A stretch of DNA of 6,340 nt from Candidatus Zixiibacteriota bacterium (lineage in GTDB: Bacteria > Zixibacteria > MSB-5A5 > GN15 > FEB-12): the NCBI GenBank assembly GCA_030619345.1, contig JAUXBO010000152.1, forward strand, positions 1 to 6,340, in the 5' to 3' direction. The translations under genes were made by a program, and so were the position numbers. Of the stretch, positions 1 to 6,172 are shown piece after piece. Position 1 is the first letter of the stretch. The number at the start of each line of letters is the position of its first letter. The notes below the pieces were generated by a model, which saw only the letters and a program-made list of their open reading frames with translations, did not search any database and had not been told where the DNA came from.

Positions 1-1292
1 AAATCCGCCACCGGTTTAACCAGTTTCTGGAAGTATAGAATAGCGTTCAACTTCAGTTGACCGGGAGCAAGGTCGGATGGTGCAACGAACGAATATGTCT
101 CGAGTTTTGTTTCGCGCGGACCGATCCTGTAGTCTACGCCGAGCGAAGCTGTATTCCACTGCTGGATAGTCATTCTCCCCTGAGGATCAAAGTAGGCCAT
201 GCGGAATATCCTGTCGCCCACCGGGATGCCATCGCGCTGAACACCCATAAAGTCGGCGTCGTTCAGGGCGATTCCCATATCCTGATAAGCTAACTCTTCG
301 GCGCCTATCGTGTATTCTTCTCCTTCAAATCCTTTGGGAACTACCGGCAAGTGATACCGTTTGCCAGCAGCATCGATAGCTTCGACATGCAGCCAGACAA
401 TTCGATCTTCAACAGAGCCGGTCGGGAATTTGTGACCCGCCTTTTGGTTGAACAGAGCAATTGTAAAATCTACCGTCTCCCCTGCCTTTATGGCCGGAGA
501 CTCCGGATAGATTCGCAATTCGATAGTCCCGCGAACCTTACTATCATCATGGGCGCCATGAAACAGATGCAACCGGGCGTCATCGTATGTGTTGCCATCT
601 TCGGCCGTCTGCATTTTACCCGTAGTCATATGGCAGTCATGGCAGCGGATACCCTCGGCAGCATAGGGACCCTCTTTCCATTCGAGATGAGTCGACTTGA
701 CCCAAATTCCATACGGGTCTTTCTCATTATGACAGGTCCCGCAGAATTCAGAAGTCGCCAGGAACTCTGAATAGGCCACTTCATGCCCACCCGACTCAAC
801 ACCCTTGCGCGGACCATATTTGGTCTCACCCGGTGCAGATACAAAATTGAAATTGAACGGAATATCCCCTTTGAAACCAGTCACCGTATGACAAACATCG
901 CAGGAAACGCCTTCATTGGCGCGACTTCCTTCCGAAGGCCGCGGCGGCGGAATATCACCAGCATGGAAAGCCAACGGTGCATGACAGCCGTTGCAGCCAG
1001 CCTTGACCTCGGCCACTTTCTCGTCTTTTTCAGCATGCGGAACCGCCAGCTTAAAATACTCAATCTCATCCCATTCATGAGTGTACGATTGAGACATCAT
1101 GGAATGCTGCCATTGGGTATAGTTAGCTGTATGGCACTCAGCGCAGGTCTCAGGTGATTCATAATCATCATACGAACCTGCCGGTTCAGAGATCACCATC
1201 GCCGCTACCAGAAAAAACAGTACCACAGTCGCTCCTGCCACCAGCCGGAAATTCAGCCTCCACCCTATACTCTTCTTGTGGATCATCTGCAT
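1..1292 (-). CDS. Secreted pentahaem (or larger) c-type cytochrome, C-terminus beyond the window
   Basis: An uninterrupted minus-strand frame runs from an ATG at 1292-1290 through the left edge, giving 430 residues with no stop seen. Five CXXCH haem-binding motifs are visible: CAECH (50-54), CNGCH (100-104), CDVCH (131-135), CGTCH (184-188) and CHDCH (217-221). A hydrophobic stretch at about residues 17-34 follows a basic N-terminus, so the protein should be exported by Sec to the periplasm, where c haems are attached; I see no lipobox. The spacing and the CxxCHxxxYxxW context resemble the cytochrome c554-like multihaem families. After the haem part, residues about 256-430 look like a beta-sandwich domain containing AGHKFPTG (285-292), a motif I recall from Geobacter-type multihaem cytochromes. 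The likely role is periplasmic electron transfer; partner and substrate are unknown. The first ATG was chosen because GAGG (1301-1298) lies five bases upstream. More haem sites may lie outside the window. Confidence 0.9.
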   Translation of the reverse strand, partial: MQMIHKKSIGWRLNFRLVAGATVVLFFLVAAMVISEPAGSYDDYESPETCAECHTANYTQWQHSMMSQSYTHEWDEIEYFKLAVPHAEKDEKVAEVKAGCNGCHAPLAFHAGDIPPPRPSEGSRANEGVSCDVCHTVTGFKGDIPFNFNFVSAPGETKYGPRKGVESGGHEVAYSEFLATSEFCGTCHNEKDPYGIWVKSTHLEWKEGPYAAEGIRCHDCHMTTGKMQTAEDGNTYDDARLHLFHGAHDDSKVRGTIELRIYPESPAIKAGETVDFTIALFNQKAGHKFPTGSVEDRIVWLHVEAIDAAGKRYHLPVVPKGFEGEEYTIGAEELAYQDMGIALNDADFMGVQRDGIPVGDRIFRMAYFDPQGRMTIQQWNTASLGVDYRIGPRETKLETYSFVAPSDLAPGQLKLNAILYFQKLVKPVAD

Positions 1293-1297
1293 GTCGA

Positions 1298-1301
1298 CCT
1301 C
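1298..1301 (-). promoter_or_regulatory. Ribosome binding site of the cytochrome gene
   Basis: GAGG on the minus strand lies five bases before the ATG at 1292. It favours this ATG over the second in-frame ATG at 1286, which would be 11 bases away. Confidence 0.6.
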
Positions 1302-1353
1302 ACTAATTCAGTTGTTTCAATAATAGTGGATAATTCAGTCATAAAATTAGTTC

Positions 1354-1389
1354 TTGTGGCCTGCTAATGCAACCGATTTTGCGGCCTGC
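1354..1389. repeat. Imperfect 11-bp direct repeat with 25-bp period
   Basis: TTGTGGCCTGC (1354-1364) and TTGCGGCCTGC (1379-1389) differ at one base and start 25 bp apart. They lie 60-100 bp upstream of the cytochrome start. A pair of operator half-sites is one possible reading; chance is another. Confidence 0.3.
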
Positions 1390-1502
1390 ACAGCCATAAA
1401 AGCAGTACCCTAAGCCATGTCGGAGTTGTTAACTCTCTGTTTACCATTGAGTTATAGCGGGGAACCATGCCTACAATCACCTGTTATAAACGATAGTCAC
1501 AA

Positions 1503-1536
1503 TTGACTTGGCATTAATGATTGCCTGATATATATT
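1503..1536 (+). promoter_or_regulatory. Candidate promoter of the yajC-def-fmt-rng cluster
   Basis: TTGACT (1503-1508) matches four to five positions of a -35 box. Downstream is a TA-rich run, with TATATT at 1531-1536 and TATATA at 1529-1534 as possible -10 boxes. The spacing of 20-22 bp is long for sigma-70; TGATAT at 1526-1531 gives 17 bp but is a poor -10. If used, transcription would begin near 1540, leaving a leader of about 165 bases before yajC. Confidence 0.35.
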
Positions 1537-1559
1537 TTGAGACTGTGGCGGAGTATGTT

Positions 1560-1712
1560 ATGGGTTTTGAGATAAGAAATGTCAGGAGGACAGGCCTCCT
1601 GACCGACAGACTCAACCAGAGCCTTGACTTACTACGCCAGGAGAAAGCTGCCTCTGGCAGTGTGCAGGAATTGAACAGGATGTCGATAACTATAAGGAGT
1701 ACAGGCAATTGA
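1560..1712 (+). CDS. Possible short leader ORF (50 aa) overlapping the yajC start
   Basis: I do not recognise this protein. The frame opens at ATG 1560, with GGAG at 1550-1553 six bases upstream, and ends with TGA at 1710-1712. That stop overlaps the TTG start of yajC as TTGA, an arrangement typical of translational coupling. The frame is also open further upstream to a TTG at 1521, but that start has no ribosome binding site and falls inside the candidate promoter. The product is basic and polar. Residues about 12-30 could form one amphipathic helix, and there is no signal peptide or membrane segment. A strong hairpin (1581-1603) lies within the frame and encodes residues around NVRRTGLLT. 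It may be a small conserved protein, a leader peptide that tunes yajC translation, or an untranslated leader that happens to be open. Confidence 0.35.
   Translation: MGFEIRNVRRTGLLTDRLNQSLDLLRQEKAASGSVQELNRMSITIRSTGN
1581..1603 (+). promoter_or_regulatory. Perfect 9-bp hairpin in the yajC leader
   Basis: GTCAGGAGG (1581-1589) and CCTCCTGAC (1595-1603) are exact reverse complements around a five-base loop, ACAGG. No T-tract follows, so it is not a standard terminator. The left arm contains AGGAGG, a consensus ribosome binding sequence, and the right arm contains the anti-Shine-Dalgarno-like CCTCC. It sits 106 bases before the yajC start. Possible roles are an mRNA stability or translation element, or a protein binding site in DNA. 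Confidence 0.5.
1694..1700 (+). promoter_or_regulatory. Ribosome binding site that sets the yajC TTG start
   Basis: AAGGAGT lies eight bases before TTG 1709. The first in-frame ATG (1727) is 26 bases away, too far to be served by this site, so the TTG is the better start. Confidence 0.75.
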
Positions 1713-2017
1713 ATTGGCCTATTCTAATGGGCGCACAGCCCGATGGTGGTGGTGGCGGCATGGTGATGCTGATATGGTTTGGCCTCATTTTTGTGGTCAT
1801 GTATATGTTGATGATCCGTCCCCAGCGCAAAAAACAGAAAGAGCATGAGGCTCTTCTGTCAGACCTTAAAAAAGGTGACAAAATTGTAACCAGCAGTGGC
1901 TTGATTGGCGTGATTTTCGCCATTGATGAAGAGCGAAACCGGGTTGTCCTCAAAACCGGAGGAGAAAACAGACTCGAGTTCTTGAAATCATCGATAGCCG
2001 CTAAGTTAGATAAGTAG
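1709..2017 (+). CDS. yajC: YajC, SecDF-associated preprotein translocase subunit
   Basis: The protein has 102 residues, a normal YajC length. After a glycine-rich stretch (13-17) comes one membrane segment at about 18-36, followed directly by the family hallmark MIRPQRKKQKEH (35-46) with its positive charges on the cytoplasmic side. A small soluble domain follows, with LKKGDKIVTSSGLIGVI (53-69), the typical YajC core. In known bacteria YajC is a single-pass inner-membrane protein that associates with SecDF and the SecYEG translocon; it is not essential in E. coli. Start TTG 1709 is chosen from the AAGGAG site; starting at ATG 1727 would remove only six residues. Its frame is preceded by an overlapping short ORF, and def follows 18 bases after its stop. 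secD and secF, its usual neighbours, are not downstream. Confidence 0.95.
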   Translation: MNWPILMGAQPDGGGGGMVMLIWFGLIFVVMYMLMIRPQRKKQKEHEALLSDLKKGDKIVTSSGLIGVIFAIDEERNRVVLKTGGENRLEFLKSSIAAKLDK

Positions 2018-2035
2018 AGTTTACGGGAGAAAACC

Positions 2036-2542
2036 GTGGCAGAGAGACAGATCGTCATTTACGGTGACCCTGTTTTGCGGGAAGTAGCAAAGCCGATCGA
2101 AGAGATCGATCAGGAGATCAAAGATTTGGTGTCCGATATGGTGGACACAATAAAAGAGGCCAACGGCCTCGGTCTGGCCGCGCCCCAGGTAGGCGAGTCC
2201 AGAAGAATATTTATGGTCGACCTCTCTGCGGTCGATATGACAGCTACCCTCAAAGTATTCATTAACCCGGAGATTATTGAGACCGAAGGCGAAATTGAAC
2301 TTGAAGAAGGTTGCCTCTCTTTTCCGGGCATTTACCAGAAAATAACCCGTTCGGCTCATGTGAAAGTACGGGCGACGGATTTAGACGGCAGTCAGTTTGA
2401 AATCGACGCCGATGGGATTCTGGCCAGAGCTATTTTGCACGAATACGACCATCTTGAGGGAAAACTATTCATCGATCGAATATCGTCGATAGCGCGCACG
2501 ATGCTTCGTGGCCGCCTGAGAAAGCTGTCCAAAACCTCCTGA
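2036..2542 (+). CDS. def: Peptide deformylase
   Basis: This 168-residue metalloenzyme removes the N-formyl group from the initiator methionine of nascent chains at the ribosome exit. All three family motifs are intact: GLGLAAPQ (44-51), EGCLSFP (91-97) and HEYDH (135-139). The expected metal ligands are Cys93, His135 and His139, with Glu136 as the catalytic acid/base. Length and motif spacing are those of ordinary bacterial deformylases, and the enzyme should be active. The start is GTG 2036, supported by GGGAGA at 2025-2030 five bases upstream; the product begins AERQIVIYGDPVLR, which matches where family members start. It follows yajC closely and precedes fmt, the enzyme that adds the same formyl group, an arrangement seen in many bacteria. 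Confidence 0.97.
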   Translation: MAERQIVIYGDPVLREVAKPIEEIDQEIKDLVSDMVDTIKEANGLGLAAPQVGESRRIFMVDLSAVDMTATLKVFINPEIIETEGEIELEEGCLSFPGIYQKITRSAHVKVRATDLDGSQFEIDADGILARAILHEYDHLEGKLFIDRISSIARTMLRGRLRKLSKTS

Positions 2543-2648
2543 TCTGGCCGAACGTTCCGTCCTCGTTCGATGAGACCGTTCGAGTTCCTTCCCGCTCCTG
2601 TTGTAGAATCGTCCTAACGACGAGTCTCCTCCCACGGTTAAGCGTAAC
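2543..2648 (+). other. 106-bp def-fmt spacer without a clear ribosome binding site
   Basis: This is the only sizeable gap inside the cluster. It contains an 8-bp palindrome, GAACGTTC, near 2549-2556 and a small hairpin (TCGTC, loop CTAAC, GACGA near 2609-2623). A pyrimidine-rich CTCCTCCC run near 2626-2633 is the complement of a strong ribosome binding site. No in-frame start codon for fmt lies between the stop at 2604-2606 and ATG 2649. No promoter is convincing. Confidence 0.4.
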
Positions 2649-3617
2649 ATGAGAATTGTATTCATGGGTACGCCGGAGTTTGCCTGCCGACCGATGCAGC
2701 GCCTCTGCCAGAGCAATCATGAATTGCTGGCGGTAGTGACTGGAGTTGATAAGCAATCCGGCCGCGGCAAAAAGATTCAGGCAACACCGGTCTGTGATTC
2801 AGCCTGTGAGGTTGATATCCCTGTGATCAAAGCCGCCAACTTGAAAAGCGACGAGTTGTATGAGCAGCTCAAAGCTTTGGACGCTGACCTGTTTATAGTC
2901 ATCGCGTTTCGGATTCTCCCCAAAAAACTTATCGACCTGCCACAACTGGGAGCGATAAATATTCATGCCTCACTTTTGCCGAAATATCGAGGCGCAGCGC
3001 CTATAAACTGGGCTCTGATCAACGGCGAGAAAGAAACCGGATTGACCAGTTTCTACCTGAAAAAATCTGTAGATACCGGTGATATTATTCACCAGGAAAA
3101 ATTAACCATCAATGATGGAGAAAATTTCGACTCTCTCTATAATCGCCTGTCTGAAATCTCCGGGGGGTTTCTTTTGAAAACTCTGGAGATGATAGAGCAG
3201 GGTACAACCCCAACCCATCAGGATGAATCAGCCGCCAGCCCGGCCCCAAAACTGAGCCCGTTTGACGGCATGATTGATTTTGGACTACCATCGGTGAGAA
3301 TTGTTGACTTTGTCCGCGGCCTTTCGACACAGCCCGGTGCATACACATTCTTCCGAGGTCGTAAGCTCAAAATCTACAAAGCGATTCAGGCTCTCGACAT
3401 CGAACTGGATAGCAGTATTGAGACTATGCGGCCCGGCACGCTGGTATCTGATAAAAAGCGACTGCTCGTGAGCGTTGCTGACGGACTGGTGGAGTTGACG
3501 GAAGTTGTTCCCGAAGGGAAAAAGCCGATGGATGGCCGTTCATTTATCAATGGCCAACAACCAAAGGCGGGCGAGATCTTTGGAGAGATCGAAAAAGGGG
3601 CTAAGGAGAAAATATGA
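2649..3617 (+). CDS. fmt: Methionyl-tRNA formyltransferase
   Basis: This 322-residue enzyme transfers a formyl group from 10-formyl-tetrahydrofolate to the amino group of Met-tRNAfMet for translation initiation in the cytoplasm. The N-terminal formyltransferase domain (about 1-205) starts with the typical MRIVFMGTPEFA. It carries the catalytic triad equivalent to E. coli Asn106/His108/Asp144 at Asn104, His106 (in NIHASLLPKYRG) and Asp142 (in SVDTGDI). The C-terminal tRNA-binding domain (about 208-312) ends with GKKPMDGRSFINGQ. AFRILP at 86-91 replaces the common AYGxILP; with APINWALINGE (117-127) it recalls FCB-group enzymes. ATG 2649 matches the family start, but no good ribosome binding site precedes it. 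The stop overlaps the rng start by four bases (ATGA), implying coupled translation. Confidence 0.97.
   Translation: MRIVFMGTPEFACRPMQRLCQSNHELLAVVTGVDKQSGRGKKIQATPVCDSACEVDIPVIKAANLKSDELYEQLKALDADLFIVIAFRILPKKLIDLPQLGAINIHASLLPKYRGAAPINWALINGEKETGLTSFYLKKSVDTGDIIHQEKLTINDGENFDSLYNRLSEISGGFLLKTLEMIEQGTTPTHQDESAASPAPKLSPFDGMIDFGLPSVRIVDFVRGLSTQPGAYTFFRGRKLKIYKAIQALDIELDSSIETMRPGTLVSDKKRLLVSVADGLVELTEVVPEGKKPMDGRSFINGQQPKAGEIFGEIEKGAKEKI
3603..3608 (+). promoter_or_regulatory. Ribosome binding site of rng inside the end of fmt
   Basis: AAGGAG lies within the last fmt codons, five bases before the rng ATG at 3614. It supports the ATGA-overlap start. Confidence 0.75.
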
Positions 3618-5146
3618 AAAAAGAAATTTTGATAAACTCAACTGACTTTGAAAAGCGAGTGGCAATCATGGAAGATGACTGCCTGGTTGAGTTTAGCGTG
3701 GAACGGCCGGACACCGAACGGATGGTCGGCGACATTTACAAAGGTATCGTGAGTACCGTCCTGCCCGGAATGCAAGCGGCTTTTGTGGATATTGGGCTCG
3801 AACGAGCCGCCTATCTGCATGCCAGTGATGTCGGCAAAGACACCGGTCGCGATTACGATTCTGACGATGAAGAAGAAGCCCCGGCTGAGATTGTCCGCAA
3901 AGGCAAGCGGGTGGCAATTGAAAAAGTTCTGAAGCGCAAGCAGGAAATTTTGGTGCAAGTCATCAAAGAACCGATCTCAACTAAAGGCCCCCGGATTGCG
4001 ACTGAGATATCCATCCCGGGAAGATACCTGGTGCTGGTCCCGGATGACGACCATATCCGCGTTTCCAAGCGAATCAGTAACTGGCCGGAACGCAAACGGC
4101 TTCGCAAAACCGCGGAACCACTTCGCCCTGAAGGATTCGGACTTATCATCAGGACCGAGGCTGAGGGAAAGACTGACAACGATCTTAGAGCCGATGTCAA
4201 ACGCCTGCTCAAACTATGGGCCAAATTGAAAAAGAAAGCAGACAGTTCTCCCGCCCCGACCTTGATTCACAAAGAAGCCGAAATGGTTGTCAGCATGATT
4301 CGCGACGTATTCACCGACGACGTAGAACGACTGCTGGTTGACAACCGAGAAGATTACAAAAAAGTCATCAACTTCGCGCGCCAGGTGGCTCCGGAACTTA
4401 AAAGCAGGGTGGAATTGTACAAAGGGGACCAGCCGCTGTTCGACCTCTACGATCTGGAACCAGAAATTGACCGGCTGATGGAGCCCAAAGTTTGGATCAA
4501 AAAGGGCGCTTACTTGATTATTGAGCAGACAGAGGCGATGGTGACAATTGATGTCAACAGCGGACGATTTGTCGGCAGCAAGAACCAGGAAAACACTATT
4601 CTCAGAGTTAACCTGGAATCGGCCAAAGAGATCGCCCGTCAGATTCGCCTGCGAGATATCGGCGGTTTGATTGTCTGCGACTTTATCGATATGTACAGCC
4701 GTGACAACCGAAGAAGACTCTACGAGGAATTCCAGCGCTGTTTCCGGTATGATCGCGCCAAACGCGCCATAAATCCGGTAACTGACTTTGGATTAATTGA
4801 GCTGACCCGTGAACGAGTCCGGCCTTCGCACATGCACCGATTGTCTGATCCCTGCCCGCATTGTAACGGCAAAGGACGGGTACTCTCAAAAGACACGATG
4901 GCGACTAAAATTGAACGCTGGTTTATGAGAGCGAAAGCAGCCAGAAAATTCAAGAATTATCATCTGGTCGTAAACCCGGATCTGGCCCAGGCAATGGCTG
5001 ACAATGGCAATAACCGGGTGGGACGGCTTATGAAGATTCATAAATTCTCGATAAACGTCATCCGGGACACGACAATCCCGCTTCAGGAGTACAAAGTTTA
5101 CAACGCCGACACTCACGATGACATAACGTCGGCCTACCAGAAGTAG
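3614..5146 (+). CDS. rng: Ribonuclease G (Rne/Rng family endoribonuclease)
   Basis: This 510-residue protein is close to the length of RNase G (489 in E. coli) and lacks the long C-terminal scaffold of RNase E. It should cut single-stranded RNA, for example in rRNA 5'-end maturation and mRNA decay. An S1 RNA-binding domain spans about 36-120 (GDIYKGIVSTVLPGMQAAFVDIG) and carries an acidic insert at 80-89 (DYDSDDEEEA). The 5'-monophosphate sensor pair is probably Arg180-Thr181 in GLIIRTEAEGK. In the DNase I-like catalytic domain the two magnesium-binding aspartates are Asp313 (TIDVNSGR) and Asp356 (IVCDFIDM). The zinc-link cysteines Cys414 and Cys417 lie in CPHCNGKG, and a small C-terminal domain follows. 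All key residues are present. It is the last gene of the cluster; a hairpin with T-tract follows 18 bases after its stop. Confidence 0.96.
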   Translation: MKKEILINSTDFEKRVAIMEDDCLVEFSVERPDTERMVGDIYKGIVSTVLPGMQAAFVDIGLERAAYLHASDVGKDTGRDYDSDDEEEAPAEIVRKGKRVAIEKVLKRKQEILVQVIKEPISTKGPRIATEISIPGRYLVLVPDDDHIRVSKRISNWPERKRLRKTAEPLRPEGFGLIIRTEAEGKTDNDLRADVKRLLKLWAKLKKKADSSPAPTLIHKEAEMVVSMIRDVFTDDVERLLVDNREDYKKVINFARQVAPELKSRVELYKGDQPLFDLYDLEPEIDRLMEPKVWIKKGAYLIIEQTEAMVTIDVNSGRFVGSKNQENTILRVNLESAKEIARQIRLRDIGGLIVCDFIDMYSRDNRRRLYEEFQRCFRYDRAKRAINPVTDFGLIELTRERVRPSHMHRLSDPCPHCNGKGRVLSKDTMATKIERWFMRAKAARKFKNYHLVVNPDLAQAMADNGNNRVGRLMKIHKFSINVIRDTTIPLQEYKVYNADTHDDITSAYQK

Positions 5147-5164
5147 GGAACTTCAAATTAGATC

Positions 5165-5207
5165 GGGTGCGACCAAGAAAATACTTGCGCCGCACCCTAT
5201 AGTTTTT
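5165..5207 (+). terminator. Likely intrinsic terminator after rng
   Basis: GGGTGCG (5165-5171) pairs exactly with CGCACCC (5191-5197). Inside it, CAAG (5174-5177) pairs with CTTG (5184-5187) around the loop AAAATA, separated from the outer stem by a small internal loop. TATAG and then TTTTT (5203-5207) follow. The stem is followed by a short rather than long T-run, so efficiency is uncertain. Confidence 0.6.
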
Positions 5208-5215
5208 GCTATATT
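5185..5215 (+). promoter_or_regulatory. Extended -10 promoter of the CYTH gene
   Basis: TGCTATATT (5207-5215) is an extended -10 element, with TATATT differing from TATAAT at one base. A partial -35, TTGCGC (5185-5190), lies 19 bp upstream, inside the rng terminator stem. Start of transcription seven or eight bases past the -10 would fall at 5222-5223, at the ATG itself. Confidence 0.5.
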
Positions 5216-5222
5216 GCACAGC

Positions 5223-5867
5223 ATGAGTGATAGCCCCCAAATCAGTCGCGAAATCGAGATAAAGATCGATCTTGCTTCGTTCACCAACTACCTCAAACTG
5301 ATCGGTTTTCTCGGTCATATCGAGGATGAAGTTCATCATGTGAACTGCTTTTTTGATACCGAAGACCGCAAGCTGGCAGCAGCTGGTTGGGCGTTGCGCG
5401 TGCGCGCCGAAACCAAACGTGGTCTGATCACAATCAAAAGCATTGGCACCGAATCCGGGATTGCTTCGGTTCGGCAGGAGATCGAAGCACAAATTGATAA
5501 ACCGGTCGCGATGGCCATAATTGAACTTCAGTCCGATATCATGGGGCTGGAAATCATGCCCATCCAGTATATCAAAAGTCTGGTCGGTAATGTCGACCTG
5601 GCACGCCTGGTGAAGTTTAGAAATGTCCGACAGCGCAAACTGTTCAAAATGGACGACCAGAATTATATGCTGGAGATAGACAAGACTGAATTCAGTGATG
5701 GTTCTGTTGATTATGAGATGGAACTTGAGCTTGCTGATATCTCCCGGATTGAGCCGGTCGAGCGTTCATTGCGTAAACTATTTTCTTCTTTAGATATCCC
5801 GTTTGAACGACAGCAAGAATCCAAATTCGCCCGTGCCCTCAAACGCGCCGGGATAATTCAGGAGTAG
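5223..5867 (+). CDS. CYTH-domain protein (triphosphatase or class IV adenylate cyclase-like)
   Basis: CYTH enzymes form a tunnel of charged residues that binds triphosphates with divalent metal; members include class IV adenylate cyclase, thiamine triphosphatase and inorganic tripolyphosphatase. From ATG 5223 the product has 214 residues, typical of a single-domain member. Visible family features are the N-terminal EIEIK signature (Glu10, Glu12, Lys14), FFDTEDRKL (43-51), WALRVR (56-61), TIK (70-72), RQEIE (84-88), LEIDKTEF (150-157), YEMELEL (164-170) and the C-terminal SKFARAL (200-206). The key charged positions look intact, so it is probably active; the substrate cannot be told from sequence alone. 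A TTG at 5214 would add three residues but lies within the -10 box, so the ATG is preferred. No ribosome binding site is visible, which fits a leaderless mRNA. It is probably separate from the rng transcript. Confidence 0.9.
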   Translation: MSDSPQISREIEIKIDLASFTNYLKLIGFLGHIEDEVHHVNCFFDTEDRKLAAAGWALRVRAETKRGLITIKSIGTESGIASVRQEIEAQIDKPVAMAIIELQSDIMGLEIMPIQYIKSLVGNVDLARLVKFRNVRQRKLFKMDDQNYMLEIDKTEFSDGSVDYEMELELADISRIEPVERSLRKLFSSLDIPFERQQESKFARALKRAGIIQE

Positions 5868-5954
5868 TCACGGAATCACAACGACCTCTTTTTTGGCTCT
5901 TGCGCACAAGAAATTGGGTTCGTTTTGCGTATTTTTTATATCGTGCCGTTGATT

Positions 5955-5986
5955 CGGTGATGAGCTTGACCCACACCCGTTTTTTT
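5955..5986 (+). terminator. Weak candidate terminator after the CYTH gene
   Basis: CGGTG (5955-5959) can pair with CACCCG (5974-5979) with one bulged C, followed immediately by seven T (5980-5986). The stem is short. Two earlier T-runs (near 5888 and 5932) lack good stems. A five-pair hairpin, TCTTG/CAAGA with loop CGCA (5898-5911), also lies in this stretch. Confidence 0.35.
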
Positions 5987-6108
5987 ATTTCGTATCTTTT
6001 CTTCGCCCATGACAAAACTCCTTTATTGATGGGTAGCTGTCCAGATTATACGAAGGATCAACGGTAATTCTGTGATGCGGGAATGAGTGACAGAAACGCT
6101 AAAGGCCC

Positions 6109-6129
6109 GTCCTGAGTATGTCGAAGGGG
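6109..6129. repeat. Dispersed intergenic repeat-like element
   Basis: CCTGAGTATGTCGAAGGG (6111-6128) closely resembles the CCTGAGCCTGTCGAAGGG motif, which I recall as scattered in many copies through intergenic DNA of diverse bacteria, particularly metagenome-derived genomes. Copy number here cannot be checked from one window. Confidence 0.45.
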
Positions 6130-6172
6130 TTCTGCCTTAGTCAAGCTTACACCATAGGATACGTAACTGGTT

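Larger units (their letters stand above)
1293..1502. other. Divergent intergenic region between the cytochrome and the yajC cluster
   Basis: No credible coding frame is seen here. The region must hold the leftward cytochrome promoter, but I could not pick a convincing -35/-10 pair for it. It contains a near-identical direct repeat (TTGTGGCCTGC at 1354-1364 and TTGCGGCCTGC at 1379-1389, exactly 25 bases apart). It also contains a three-part repeat around 1423-1454 in which AACTC can pair with a GAGTT on either side. Confidence 0.5.

Noticed and set aside
626..1078. Minus-strand open frames at 626-844 and 881-1078
   Set aside because: They are in another frame of the same strand as the cytochrome and do not contain the CXXCH motifs; shadows of the real gene.
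351..1157. Plus-strand open frames at 351-770 and 783-1157
   Set aside because: They are antisense to the cytochrome frame, which has five haem motifs, a signal sequence and a ribosome binding site; their peptides show no family features.
1581..1603. Rho-independent terminator before yajC
   Set aside because: The stem is strong but no T-tract follows; the next bases are CGACAG.
3638..4224. Minus-strand frames opposite the first part of rng
   Set aside because: The rng frame has all catalytic and metal-binding residues, while the opposite frames are low-complexity shadows.
5058..5492. 144-residue minus-strand frame across the rng-CYTH junction
   Set aside because: It runs antisense through two well-supported genes and their terminator/promoter, with no family resemblance or start signal.
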